Shown here: piece after piece, positions 49,431 to 62,130 of the stretch
Layout: each line of letters opens with the position of its first letter
Position numbering within the stretch: the stretch's first letter is position 1
From: Gnetum montanum
Taxonomy: Eukaryota > Streptophyta > Gnetopsida > Gnetales > Gnetaceae
Reading direction: 5' to 3'
Assembly (NCBI GenBank): GCA_015680685.1
Contig: MNCI01003660.1
Location: 1,001,751 to 1,065,750 of the forward strand
Length of the DNA stretch: 64,000 bases
Notes under the pieces: generated by a model
Database searches by the model: none
The model's input: the letters and a program-made list of their open reading frames with translations, nothing else
What the model was told of the DNA's origin: nothing
Made by a program: the position numbers and the translations under genes

Positions 49431-51590
49431 GGTGGATGGGTAGGGCTAGGGGTGTTCTAAGGGATTAAAACCCTAGTGTTGATGGATTTTCTAGCTTGGA
49501 ACACCATGCATTGGGGCATATGGTGTGGCACACTCAAAAATAAAAACATTGAACATAATTTTTTATTTCCCATCACTACCAACATAGAGAAGACTTTCCC
49601 CCCTACACTTTAGTGAACTTTGAGTTCTAATGCATAAAATTGGAAATGGGGATAAAAGAGTAGGCATTTAGATTTAGGTTTGGTTTTTATGGTCAAATTT
49701 GCTAAGTATTGAGTAAAAATTATCATTCTCTATCAAAACACACTCCCTAGAGTTCTAGTAGAGGTTTCTTGCTTGAAATACCATCCATCCTTTAGTGTGG
49801 AAGCACCAAACTCTCCTCCTAACCAATGTAGATACTTCAATTCTTCAAATTTCCTAACTTCTTCAACGTTGATGGAGCAGAGATGAAGAAACTTGGACAT
49901 AGCAATAGAAACCTAAGGATCCAAAAGGAAAATGAGCTTGAATAGAACATCTTCTAACTTCCTAGGCCAATTTCAATCCAAGAATCATCTATGGCCACTC
50001 CAAGGTAGGCCATTCTTAGTCATTTTCTGGTTTCTTTAGCCATTTTCAAGTTTTCCTAGCTAGGATGGGATCATTTTTTTCAAATCTATCCTGAGGGAGT
50101 GGGTACAATGAAATTCTAAAAAAATCCCACCTCATATTTTGGTTATTCCTACATAGATCTAATGTTATTTTTTAATTTAGGCTTCAATTTATTTGATTTT
50201 AAAATTAGATTTTTTGTTTTGATGTGCTTTATACATCAATTTGGGGGTACAGCTGTTTCTGTCAGATCTAGGCTACAATATTTGTCAAAACTAAATTTTG
50301 ACATACTATCATCCCATATTTTGATGGTTTTAATGTGGGTTTAAGTTTTTTTGACTATTTTGTCTATAATTCATGGCTAAATTAAATTAGTTCTTGTAAG
50401 TTTTGGGTGTTTTTAATGCTTTTCAGTGAAAAAGCAAGCAAAGATATGAATTTTTCGTTATGAAAATTGCTAAATATTTCTAAAATACAAGGTTATGTAA
50501 TTTTAGTGTTATGTTTAAGGTTTTTTTGTTGTTGTGATTTTGCTCAATTTGGAGTTATATTAATGGAGTTATAACTATTTTAGTTAGGTTTTCCATTTAC
50601 AGCTTGTGCTATTTTTCATATTTTTATGAATATCCACGAATTTTTTCCCAAAAAGCAACAAGGGTTTTGAATTTTCTATGGCTATGGATGTGTAGGATTA
50701 AATTTAAGCTTTTAAATAGTTTGTAATTACTCCATTTGGAGCCCAAACAAAGTTTTTGAAAATTTTTGTTTCAATCCTGTGCAAAAGGAGGTTTATGGTG
50801 ATGGCTACGGTTGTGTAATCTTGGTTATGTTTTGTGTAAAAATGATAATGTATTTTTTCATTGCATTAGTTATGGATACAAAGCTTACTATTTCAAGATT
50901 GCTTCCATGGTAGAATTACTAAAATTAGAGCTAGGATGAATTTTTAATAGATTTCTAATCACGGTTGTATAAATTAGGCTTAATTGTAGTTGTAACACTT
51001 TACCCCTTTGGAGATGGGCAATGTTAACATGCTTAAGAAACTATTTTCTTGTGAATGTCCCATGCTACTAGGGAGGCTTAAAGATGTTAATTATGATCTA
51101 ATGTTGGTTTCATGAGAAATAAAAAATTTTACTATTTTTAGTAAGCTTTTTTCTATGGTCATTTTCTATGTTTTTGAGGCTTTCTATGTTAATGCATAGT
51201 TTGAATGAAGGTATAATTTGATTATGATATTTTGTCTATAGAGTTTAATGGCTATGAAGGTTGTAATATCATTGTTATAGAAGTTTTTGGAAAAAATTGA
51301 ATAAACACCTTATAGTTCTTACATGGGCTAATTTCACCCCTAACTATGATGTTTTGCATAAAATTTGTCAAGAAATTATAAGGGTTAAAATATTCCTAAT
51401 GGTGTTCTTATTTCCCCTTGCAAGGCCTTGCTGAAACCTATACTCATTGTGGTTTAGTTGGTTGGCATCCTATGTCGTATTAGCCAACCCAAGACAAACA
51501 TCCCTTTACCCGACATGATCTTGGAGAAGGGTTCATTATAGTTCTAACTAGAGGCATGAAAATTCCCTGCCTACATCTTGTAGAACTTTA
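49431..51590. other. Unassigned AT-rich sequence
   Basis: No gene, LTR end or clear repeat recognised. It lies between the 185-bp array and the multi-exon gene and may contain that gene's promoter and first exon. Confidence 0.4.
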
Positions 51591-54500
51591 GTATGATATT
51601 GTGGTCACACTTATCTATAGATGTGGTTGGGGTTTTAGTGAAGACCTTGTTTCCTAGGTTTGCAAGATTGGTTGCCAAGTTCATAACTGACAAACTAGAA
51701 ACCTAGGCAACAAGAGGGATCAACAGAGACTAAGGACACTATCAATATACATTACCTTTCAGACATCTAGAGGATGCAAGAGTATTCTCAATACAATGTT
51801 GATAATACTCGGATGGTGGTGCATAGAGTCCACACCTTGTTCCAGAATCCTCCAAGAAATTTGTATCACTTGCAAGGGTAAGCATGGTTATTAGAAGTTT
51901 TTAATGTTTTGGCTTTTCTAGTTTGGTTTCCTTTTCTAACTTATCGGTTTTACACACATCTTGCAAGTATAGGGTTAATGATCAATGCTTGATCAAGGAT
52001 GATCAAATCTTGGCAGTGGCCCAAACCATGTTGAGTGAATTTACCAAAGGCCCCAAGATCAAAATTGTTATATGAATAGTTAAGAGAGGACTTTAATGAA
52101 TACACCAACACATTCAACCTTGTTTACAAGAAGTTTGTAGCTACCAAAATAGCACATAGATGGTGGGTGGCTTCCAAGAGTTTTAGACACAAAGGCATTG
52201 CCACTGGGACCTTCACACAAGTGTCACTAAGCAAAAAGAAGAAAGGTAAGAGGAAGAATGATTTTCTATGCTATACATAAGGTATCATAGCTATTTAAGT
52301 GTCCTATGGTCTTTATCTATGGTCTAAGCATGCTTGTAGTAATGCTAGGTTGTTATCATTGGCTTGCAAGACCTTCCACTCCTTCTGATATTACCATACC
52401 CCTTTCTAGATGTTTCTTGGATACTCTCATCCAAACTTTTGATGATGTGGGGCCAACATAGGAGTGGTTCAGGGAGCATGCATCTAAGGACATCCAAATA
52501 AAAATTGCACTTACCTATTTTCTTAATGTCTTCATGGCACCTAGCCCTTCTATCCCCTCTGCAAAGATGCTAGACATCATTGACTTTTTTGACATAGGAT
52601 CCAATGTGTTCTACACCACAATGCAATACATACCAATTGTCATTATCATCAATGAGGCAACCTTTCATGACCTATTTGGTGTTCCCACTAACGAGGTGAT
52701 AGTTACCACCAAACTAGTGAAGGAGGTAAGCCATTGTGAGAAAGTTGAGGAGTGGTCTAGTACTAGCAAGGGCCACTCTGGACTTGTCTTGGATGACGTT
52801 ACGAATTCTAAAGCAAAGGAACCTTATCCTTTGTTCCAATTTCATGCCTTTCCTAAACTGTTATCACAAAATAATATAATCAATATCACACAAGGATGGA
52901 CCTTCAAGAGGGTCTTGATAGAGGATGCTTGTTTCAACTGGGCTACTTCATTGGCTATGAACCTCAAACAGGAAATTCTTAGACTTGACAAAGACACATC
53001 TATAATAATCCACATGAATTATGCATTTTTTGTAGGTTATTTGAATAGATTCATAGAGTTCTTGGTGGTGAGTAGGAATTGGCAATGGGTAAGATAGGAT
53101 CCAAACCAAATTTCTAGGCCTTGGATAAAGCATTGTTATCCAACTATGCAGGCCAAAAATACACTACAAGAGATTGAATACTCAATGTCTATTACCACCA
53201 AAGGATTTGGTTGTGAGTAGTGGGAATCCCTTAACAACATGGGGGAGAAGCCTTTGACCATTCCAGCAAACATCCTGATGGCACAATGGTTGCATTTTGA
53301 GGTTGATAGGGTAGTCGAGTCCAAGTTGACATGGTCCAAAAAGGATGCACTACCAACATCATAGCCACCCACTAAGCAAAAGAACATCTTCAAGCTCAAC
53401 CAATCACATTAGGCAATTTTAGGTAACTTTAACTTTATTTTTAATGTTTTGGCTATGTTATGTTTCATATCTTATGGTTACATGTGCTAACTTGTCTAAT
53501 CAATTATGGCTATAGATCTACAATAGGAGATGGAAGCTCAAGCTATTGCTATGAAAGAAGAGCAAAGATGTGTAGAGGATAATCACAAACATGCTATTGA
53601 GGAGAAAATGCATGTGGTTGCTATAGTAGTGGAAGAACAAGGATGTGTAGAGAAGGCACTCTTATAGTAACATGAAGCTAAATGGTTAGCCAATGTTAAC
53701 ATGGATGATCTAGATTCCTTGTTTGATGAGCCACTTCTTGGAAAATTCCTAGTTGTCATCCTTGATGAGGATGAGGATCCAAGCATGCCTATGCCTTAGA
53801 CTTACTAATTATAGCCTATGGTCTTATGCGTAGTTTTTGTTCTAACCTCTTGAGGATTATTATGCTTTTTTTGTCTTCTATAGGTCCTGAGCTATCAATG
53901 AAGGTCTCTACATCCATATTTTATGTGAATCCATGGGTAGAGGTCCGAGACAAGATATAATTCATGTGCAAGTTGGCAAAAGACATCATTGATTGGCTAC
54001 AATAGGTTGCACCTAAGATCAATAAGAGTTATGTTTTACTATGCCTTAGTCATTTTTCTATAACTTATGTTTCATGTTATGGCTATCCTAGGTTGTATAT
54101 TTTGTTTATTGTTATGTTTGTGTTTTTTTTAGTGCCATCAATTGTGTGGGACTTGGCCTAAGACATGGAGTTTTAATCCTTGCCTAAGTTTCCTCCTAAC
54201 ACCCCAAATGTCCCTTTGAAATTGTACAAAACTACCGCTAATCTTGTAGTTTCATGTGCAAAAGCTTCATGAGAGTTTCAAAGGTCTAATGAATCCCTAT
54301 GGAAGCAAGTTGTGGCCTTGAGGAAAGAAACTAAGAGGCAAGCCAAGAGGATCAGGGATCTCAATGATCATAAGGCCTTTGTGGAAGCCCAAGTGGATAA
54401 CTTCGAAAACTTACAAACCAAAGAGATCACATGGACCTGGTACATGATCCATGACAAGGTTGTCCTTGCCAAGGAGCTAGCGGAGTAGTAGATGTAGATG

Positions 54501-55144
54501 GATCTGATCTCCAAAAAGATCCAAGAATAGAAGGATTATAGTGCCTAGGTCCTAGAGTGGGGCTAGGCACAAAAAGATCATAAGAGAAAATATAAGATCA
54601 ATCAGGAGGGATACTTGAAGTTGCTGAAAAATGAGATGACTGAACGACATAAGATAGAGCTATTCATTTAGGGAATTCAAGTTAAGAGTGCTTACAAACT
54701 CTTTGAAAGCACTCTTATGGTAGTTGAATTCCCTACTCCTCAAATCACTATAGCTACAAATGAGGTCTCTACAACTACAGTCTTATGGGAGCTTCCATTA
54801 TGGATGGGCATGGACAAGACAAACATCCTCACTGGCATTACTTTTGGAGATGTTAATTGGGTCAACAAGATAGAAGACCAAATTCTCTAATGTTTGGAGA
54901 CCATTCTTCAATTTCTTTGCCCAAAATTCATGGAGCTAGATTTTCCATAGGTTTGATGGCTTTTATGTTTTCAATTTTAATTTTGGATTTGTTTAAGTTA
55001 TAGTTTTGGCTATTGGTTACTAATTGATTGTATGTTATTATGTTAGAGGCATCAGGTGATGTCGATGGTGCCAATAGTGATGGTGATGATGATGATCAAC
55101 CACCTCCTCTTTTGGATGCTCCCTTAGCATCACTAGATGCTTGA
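51591..55144 (+). pseudogene. Seven-exon accessory gene G5 with intact introns
   Basis: Plus-strand exons: about 51591-51877, 51973-52245, 52340 (or 52349)-53422, 53516-53802, 53884-54027, 54133-54950, 55049-55144. Five of the six introns (about 95-110 bp) have GT...AG ends and restore the reading phase exactly; the junction after exon 4 is unclear. The first exon includes GVLVKTLFPRFARLVAKF. Exon 2 is basic (NTFNLVYKKFVATKIAHRWW, ending SKKKK). Exon 3 holds a globular domain of about 350 codons (DIIDFFDIGSNVFYTTMQYI, INEATFHDLFGVPTNE, LIEDACFNWATSLAMNL). Exons 4 and 6 have coiled-coil character (MEAQAIAMKEEQRCVEDN, VVALRKETKRQAKRIRDL). Exon 7 is acidic (SGDVDGANSDGDDDDQPPPL) and ends at TGA 55142-55144. 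Over 20 stops mostly fit Gln codons; one frameshift is near 52070. Family not recognised. It lies antisense to the Tat element around it. Confidence 0.72.
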
Positions 55145-55472
55145 TGTGATAACACTCGTTGTTGATTTTATTTTAGTTTTCATGTTGTATGTTATATGGT
55201 CAATGTTGGCCAACGTTTGAGTTGTAGATAGTTTGATACTTATAGTTTATTGTTTTAATATTTATGCCACACAGTGTGGCAATGGCTATGTATGTTTTAA
55301 ATTTTTAGTTTTAGTTTTAGTTTTGGCTATGTATGTTGTTGATGACTTTACTATTTTATGGTTTTAAGGCTATAAATTTTGTAAATAACTATGTTGAGAA
55401 TGGCTACATTGGTTATGTGGAAAATGACTAAACTATAAGATTACAAATGACTATAGGATGAGAGTTTCTTGC

Positions 55473-55657
55473 TAGTTTTTGATCATGGCAGGCCATACGT
55501 TTATTGTTAATTTAAGGCCATGATGGGCCGCAGTGCTAGTTTAGAGTCTTAGTGGATTGCGGTGCAGGTTTAAGGCCTTGATAGGCCATGGTGATAGTTT
55601 AAGGCCTTGGAAGGCCATGGGTTTTGCTAGTTTTAGGCCATGATGGATCCACATTGT
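55473..55657. repeat. 29-bp type tandem repeats (left of Tat protease)
   Basis: About five units of 28-33 bp, for example AATTTAAGGCCATGATGGGC, AGGTTTAAGGCCTTGATAGG and AGTTTAAGGCCTTGGAAGGC. They are the same family and orientation as 42347-42456. Confidence 0.8.
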
Positions 55658-56039
55658 AAGGAAACTAATGTTTCTGGCATTTTTCTATTTTAAAAATTTT
55701 TATGGATTTTCTAGTTTTAAAATTTTCTATAAGGTTTTTCATGCTTATAACATGCTAGAAAGGAAGATAAATAAAGAGAAAGGCTTTAATAAATTAAAAA
55801 TGCAAATGAAATTAAAACCTTATACCACATTTATAAAATTTAAAATAAAATGTACAAAGAGGCACAATAGGTTAACAAAGACAATTTAGGCTATATGCTA
55901 TCAGTACATATGATTACATGGTCATAAGGGCATGGGTGGAAGGGTCAAAGTGTACATCACTTGTGAAGAGTCTTTCTAATCTTTGAAAGATTAGAAAATA
56001 TGTAAGGACTTTTCTATACAAGTTTTTATTTGCAATCCC

Positions 56040-56570
56040 CTGCACTAATAATTTGGAAAGGGAGTTCATCCCATAGTGCATCCTGTTGCCCATTGTTGCC
56101 CATTGTTATCAATCTTGGCTATCTCATCTCTATTAGGTTGTTGGAATTCATGAATGGAAGTCTCTTCTTGAAACTCCATTTTAGACCATAACTCTATGTT
56201 CACATTGTTAATAATTAGGAAAATCACATTATTACTGTGAATGATGATTTCAAATTCCTCATAAGGAAGATGAATCTATTGGTGGATATGCAAAGACATG
56301 GCTCATAACTGAGCCAACTAAGGTCTTTCCAAGATGAGTTTGAATATTGGTGTCTCCTCCACCACTAAGAAATCAACACTTATGGGTAATTTCTCCCCCA
56401 CCACAAAGTCCAAGGGGATAGACCCCTTGACAAAAATCCTTGATCCATTGAAGAATTTAAGAGCAGTGGTTGTTGTTTATTTTATATGCTCAGTTAAGCC
56501 TAAATGTTCAACTATGGTGTATGCGATAACATTTGTTGCATCCTCATCATAAACATGCACCTAATGCATC
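56040..56570 (-). pseudogene. Tat-like element protease
   Basis: The minus strand reads VHVYDEDATNVIAYTIVEHL (active-site region DEDAT, where D(D/E)GA is usual), ALKFFNGSRIFVKGSIPLDF, ISVDFLVVEETPIFKLILER (LGRPWL block) and HIHQ.IHLPYEEFEIII, then the linker FQQPNRDEIAKIDN. This is a retropepsin in good order with a handful of stops. It follows gag on the same strand, but RT does not follow: the next 10 kb are foreign. Confidence 0.78.
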
Positions 56571-57408
56571 TTATATTGTCCTATCCATTTGGTGATAAAA
56601 ATAGGTTTCCTAGTTACCTCACCATTTTAAGGATTGGTCTTGATTTCACTATTTCAAAACACTAGCATTGTTAACTTCTTCTCCCTTTGCAAAGAAGGAA
56701 CCATCACTACATGGATGGATTCCATGTTAGAAAGGATGTCCTCACTAATGGGGATGGAAGTTAACACCTTGATTAGCACCTCACAATAAGTAGCTAAAGT
56801 TATGATTAGGTCATACAAGCTCAAAGATGTGTTCTTCTACTTGAGGGACTACTTGACCTATTCCATTACACTAAGGAAGTTCTTGTCATTTTCCATGGGC
56901 TTGTCATCCCAGTTGTGCTTTACTTTCTCCATGAATCCTAAAATATGAACTTCAACCTTAGGTTTTTGTGGCTTTTAATATTTCTTTCTATCTTGGCTCT
57001 TAAGGTCCTCCTATGATTTACTTGTGGAAGCATTCTAGGTTGTAGAAGTCATGAGCATTGAGGATATGGAAGTGGGCTTTGGTGGATCCACTTTGTTCCT
57101 TGACTTGGCTTGCTTATCATCTTTGTTATTGAGCTTCTTATTAGGCTTCTTCCTTTACTTGGTTGAGGTTATTATTGGCTATGTGGAAGGAAGAAGCTAT
57201 GTCATTGGCCACCACAAGAGGACTTTGTTTAGTTGTATGCACTGGTTGGGTCATAGTGGGTTGGGTTACCTTAATGACAAAAGGCTCCCTTGAAGGCGTT
57301 TGCGACAATACTCTCACAACAAAAAGGGATCTTGAGCTAGTGGAAGCTAAAGAGGTCCTTTCATCATGAGGGGGTTACCCAAATCATGAATGGTTCCCTC
57401 ATAGGTCT

Positions 57409-59589
57409 CTAATTATCATCAACATTGAATGCCGATATGACGTATGCACTATTAGTAGTGTTCAATGGATCCTTGTACACCAACATCAATTGGTTTTGCA
57501 ATCGAATAGGACTAGATGCATCTAGAACCAACTCTTCCCTATCCATCATCTTCTGTAGGTCATCCTTTAGTGTGAAGCAAAAGTCTATGTCATGACTAGA
57601 TAGTTGATAATAATGGAAAAAGTGGTCTAGATTAAAAAACTTAGGTAGTTGTGGCTCATTCTTTGTTGATAGAGTGGGATCCTTGGCTATCTCACATAGC
57701 CTTTCATGTTTTTTATGAGTATCTTCAAACATCTGCTTGTATTGGATCCTTCCACTCTTCAATATTTGATCTAAGATTTTGGATGGCTTCAGAGGAAAAG
57801 TAGTGTATTTTGTCGTATCCTTTCGCTCAAATTTTTCTTTGGTCATGGTCAATGCAGAGGCTTCGGAGGTTGATGGTTGGTTATCTTGGTTGTTAGTGGA
57901 GGCTTTGGATGGGTTGGCCCTTGACCTTTTGTTGGTTGTTTTGGATTCCTTGTTTATGATTTCCATGACCACATTGTTCTACTTGTTCTTCTCCTTGTCC
58001 CTCAATGTATGTTGATTTTTGTATGCCACATAGGTAAGGTCATGACTAGCCTCTCTAGTATCCTCGACATTTTTCATTTGAGAGAAGGCTTGATTGAGTG
58101 ACCATGGGTCAAGGTAGTATAGTTTAGATTTAATGAAATCATTGACCACCTTCTTAAATATATCCAAAAGGTGGGTTTTGACTATAGGCTCTAGTATCTC
58201 ATTCAAAAAACTATTCCATTGTTTAATGAACTTCTACACTAGCTCAAGGGATCCCTGCTTGACCTTCATCAACTAGTAAAGCATGGTGTTAAGCTTCAAG
58301 TTATGACTGAAGTAGTTAATGAATTACTCCATTAGCTTCTCAAGAGAGGATATAGATTCTCCAGGTATGGCATGGTACCAATCAAGCGCTTTCCCAATTA
58401 AGGACATAGAGAAAATCCTCATTACAATGTGTAGGCATGGTTATAAGGGCAAGCACTCAAAGTAGAAGGTAATCATATGGACGTTTGGATCACCTTTGCC
58501 ATTATACTTGGTGAATTGGGACATAGGGACACTAGGGGGAAGAGTTAGTGATGGGATCATCTTGATAAAAGTTTATTATCTTCATGGTCTATGAATAGGA
58601 GACCTCAAGTAAATATAACTTTTCAGTCAAGTCCTTGATCATCTAAAAGGCCTAATACAGTCCTTAGGATATCCTTGTTGGTTGCATAGTTTGGAAAAAT
58701 GGTTACAACATTTGTTGAGAGGCCTAGGACCTTGCTATTGGTTTTATAATAGAAGGGAGAGGTTGGGTTATCACAATAGTTGGTAGGCCAAACAAGGAGA
58801 AAGACATCTATGTTGGTATCTAGGGCACAAACGAAGCAAAGGAGGTATGTGAATCCTAGGTTGCTTGAAGTCCCATGGTGGGTTCCACTTGGTTAGTCAA
58901 TGTGTTAGTAGCATTGACAACAATTGACAATGATCATATGGATCATGGCTGGCTGATGAATGACATGGGAAAATGAAGCATGGTGGATTGTGACATTAAT
59001 TGTGTTTGGTGCACAGCAATGACTAGGGTAGGATTGAACATGGTTGAGTAAGGTGGGAATGAAGATGGTGGGACACTTTCTATGGAAGAGACAAAAGGAG
59101 GGGAAGGGGGGAGGTGGACCCTGTTGTCTTAGGGATGGCTTTTTGAAAAAGCACAACCAAGATGTTTTTAGGCTCAAATTTAGCCCTGAATTTGTCTTCT
59201 TCCTATGGTTACCCATATGCGGTAGCCTGTTGGTCTTCTTTGTCCATATTTATCAAGTGAGCTAGGATGCTAGCATAAACATTAGTAAGAGGTATTTGTT
59301 CATCCAAGGAGAGAATATATGCCTTTCCATTGCAATGCACGAGCTCAAACACCCTCTTGGATTCTGCTTCCATTCGTGGAATTAGGATGCTATCTTGGAT
59401 CTTGGCACAAATGAAGTTGTAGTGCTCTTCATTTATTACTAAGAATCTAGGACTATACTTCCTAAGTCTCAAAGATTATTTTCATTTGGCTATGGTGGGG
59501 TCCTTAGGGTCATATATCCTTATGGCTCATTGGTTGGACCCATTGTTAGTGAAATCAAAGGACAACTTTGTCGACTATTGGAAAGACAT
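57409..59589 (-). pseudogene. Tat-like element gag
   Basis: The frame starts at ATG 59589-59587 (MSFQ.STKLSFDFTNNGSN). The N-terminal domain includes LRLRKYSPRFLVINEEHYNF. A Pro-rich linker follows, then the Gag core (QFTKYNGKGDPNVHMITFYF, FSMSLIGKALDWYHAIPGES, LEKLMEQ-type block). A C-terminal part has NKRSRANPSKASTNNQDNQP and a worn zinc-knuckle-like FFHYYQLSSHDIDFCFTLKD, where the family has C.YH...GH....C. It ends with a stop near 57409. Stops are mainly Gln-to-stop; one or two frame changes. The element's 5' LTR was not found: only about 350 bp separate this start from the next element. Confidence 0.82.
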
Positions 59590-59939
59590 GGTTATGATGC
59601 TAAAAATGGCTTGGAAAAGGTTATAAAAGATGGAAACAAGCACAAATTTTAGCAACTGAAATTTAAAAATGGCTAAAAGAGTTAAAAATAGCTGAAAATG
59701 GGCTACTTACTATAAATAGTAAGTTTTGGTTAAGGCAAGTACATTCCTTTGCTAAAAATGGTAAGATAAAAAGGTGGTACCAAGCCTCACCCATGCTAGG
59801 CTTCCTAGTTGGGCCTACACTTGGTGTAGTAGGGGGAAAGGAAGGGAGGGGGCAAGATAAGAGGGGTAGATAAACCTTCCATTTTCATTTGCTTCTTATG
59901 CAAACATCACCTATTTAATGTGTGCATATGATATTCATC
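59590..59939. other. Junction between Tat-like and Athila-like elements
   Basis: No LTR, primer site or target duplication recognised. It includes a purine-rich stretch (59830-59860, GGGGGAAAGGAAGGGAGGGGG) that might be a decayed polypurine tract. Confidence 0.35.
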
Positions 59940-60550
59940 TAAATGATTCAAAGAAAAAAAATTAAGAAGAAAGACAAGAGTCCAAGTTCATTTCCAATAG
60001 ACATTACATTCGAAAATACTTGTTTTATGTAGAAGAAGAAATAAGACATTACTTTGTAAATACTAGTTCATATGGAGGAAAACCAAGAGATGATTTTTAT
60101 GAAGTATGAATGGCCAATATGAATTAGATGAATGATAAGACCAATTTGTTCTAATAACTCCTACAACATATTGCAAATTATTTTGAATTTTCTTATTCAT
60201 GCTTTTAACCAACCCATTCAATGTAGGATGAGAGGAAGTATCAACACGATGTATAACTCCCATCTTATGTAAAAAAATTTTCATTATATCATTAACAAAA
60301 TGGGTGCCATGATTACTAATTAAAATTTGTGGGTATCCAAAACATGGAATTAGATCCTCTTGCAAAAATCTAACTATTAGTTTTACATCATCATGCCTAG
60401 ATGCCTTTGGTAAGATCCATTTAGTAACATAATTAATGGAAACTAAAATATATTTACATGAATTTCTTGAAAGAAAATGATCCATGAAATCAATACTCCA
60501 ACAATCAAAGGGCTTACACTCCACAGAGATAGGTAACAATAGCATGTCTT
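59940..60550 (-). pseudogene. Athila-like integrase
   Basis: The minus strand reads CKPFDCWSIDFMDHFLSRNS, YILVSINYVTKWILPKA, LIPCFGYPQILISNHGTHFV (second catalytic Asp is Asn in SNHG, where the family has SDGG or SDNG), and HPTLNGLVKSMNKKIQNNLQ (the catalytic Glu of the QVE block reads Lys). After a frameshift, SLGFPPYELVFTK is the conserved LGFSPY.LVYGK block. The HHCC part upstream (about 60.8 kb) is only weakly visible. Inactive. Confidence 0.82.
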
Positions 60551-61119
60551 AGCATCTTGTGAGTCCTCGCATCTGCTAGCATTAATCACATCACTTATAA
60601 TATGCATAAGTAACCCAGAAAAGGGTGGGCTAATAAAAACTAACATGGAGGATTTTGTATGAATTTTTATTAGCTACAAAGTAGCCTCCACGTACTTCAT
60701 CATGATTCAGAGTAATTACCTCTTCTTATTTTTGTTCAAGTAGACATCGTCAAATGATTTGATCATTAAAAATCTTATACATAAATGGGTCTTCCAAAAT
60801 AAGCTATTGTGCCTTGATTACCAAGGCCTATTTCTATCCCTTAGTCCAAGAATTTGGTAAATTCCATATAGCTAAATAATTAGCAATACCCATATACCAA
60901 GGAACTCAAAATTTAGGGATAACAATCCTAGCCTAATAAGTGTATAACTGCTTATTAGGAAATGCATCATTAAACATGTGAGATGTCTCCAAATATAAAT
61001 TATGCTCCAATCTAGATAAATGATTTAGCACTAAATTCTTAGATCCTTTATTATCATGAATCATCAAATAAAAATTCTTGCAAGAAAAGATACCAATGAA
61101 TTAACCTAGGACTTTCAAT

Positions 61120-62130
61120 TTATTTATTATGAAAATCCTTAATAGAATCATGAATAGTAAAAACTATCGTATAAAAATTAATTAAATAATGAGGAAATTT
61201 ATCTAAACTATATATAACTACTAACATCTTCTTATCTGCAATAGTATAATTGACTTGAGTATGGATTAATGTCTTATAAATATAATAAATAACATATGAA
61301 ACATTATCTTTACATTGATTCAATACTACTAAAATTGCAAAGTTTGAGACTTCTATCATAAGTTCAAAGTCCTTACTCTAATTAGGATCCTGTAAAATTG
61401 GTGCTGAAGAAAGCTTCGCTTTTAAAATTTCAAATGAATTTTAGCAATCTTTAGTCCATTTAAAAATAACATATTTTAGTAATAGTTTTACAAATGGTTG
61501 AGTAATTAATGAGAAATCCATGGTGAATTATCTATAGAAACTAACATGTCCCAAAAATGCACATAAACCTTTAACATTCACAAGAGGGGTACGATGGGAG
61601 ATGACCCTTATTTTCTTAGGATCTACTAAAATTCCCCTCTTTCTCATAATGTGGCCTAACACAACACTAGAAGAGACCATGAAATGATACTTTTTCCAAG
61701 AATCTAAGACCTTTATCAATGAACCTACACAAGAATAACTCAAGATGACATAAATCATCAGAGAATGAATCACCATAAACTGAAAAATCATCCACGAAAA
61801 CCTTAAGAAATGAATCAATCATATCTAAAAAATGGATCTCATGACCATTTGAAATGTATCAAAAGCATTACATAGCCTGAAGGACATTTGTTAAAATGTA
61901 AAATTCCCCCACAATGTGATAAATGTTGTTTTATGTTGATCTTTGGGGGTAATGGAAATCTAATTATAACCACTAAAGCCATCAAGAAAAGAATAAAATT
62001 CATTCCCACGAAGCTTATCTAGAACCTAATCTAAATATAGGAGTAGAAAGTGATCCTTTCTTGTGCATTTATTTAATTCACAAAAATCAATACAAACTCG
62101 AATTTTTAGGCGCCATCATAATAGGGCTAA
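61120..62130 (-). pseudogene. Athila-like reverse transcriptase and RNase H
   Basis: Minus-strand blocks are RVCIDFCELNKCTRKDHFLL, DKLRGNEFYSFLDGFSGYN, ITPKDQHKTTFITLWGNFTF, MSFRLCNAFDTFQMVM, then SFLKVFVDDFSVYGDSF with FVDD at 61787-61798. After a frameshift come KYHFMVSSSVVLGHIMRKRG and GLCAFLGHVSFYR. RNase H follows (DNVSYVIYYIYKTLIHTQVN, YTIADKKMLVVIYSLDKFPH). The VDDFSVYGDSF string and overall blocks are those of the Athila clade. Few stops; frames shift two or three times. Confidence 0.88.

Noticed and set aside
57051-57369. Overlapping plus-strand open frames
   Set aside because: Antisense to the gag-protease interval of the Tat-like element; no motif of their own.
59044-59265. 73-codon plus-strand open frame
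   Set aside because: Antisense to Tat gag, whose minus-strand reading (KAYILSLDEQIPLTNVYASI) is clearly coding.
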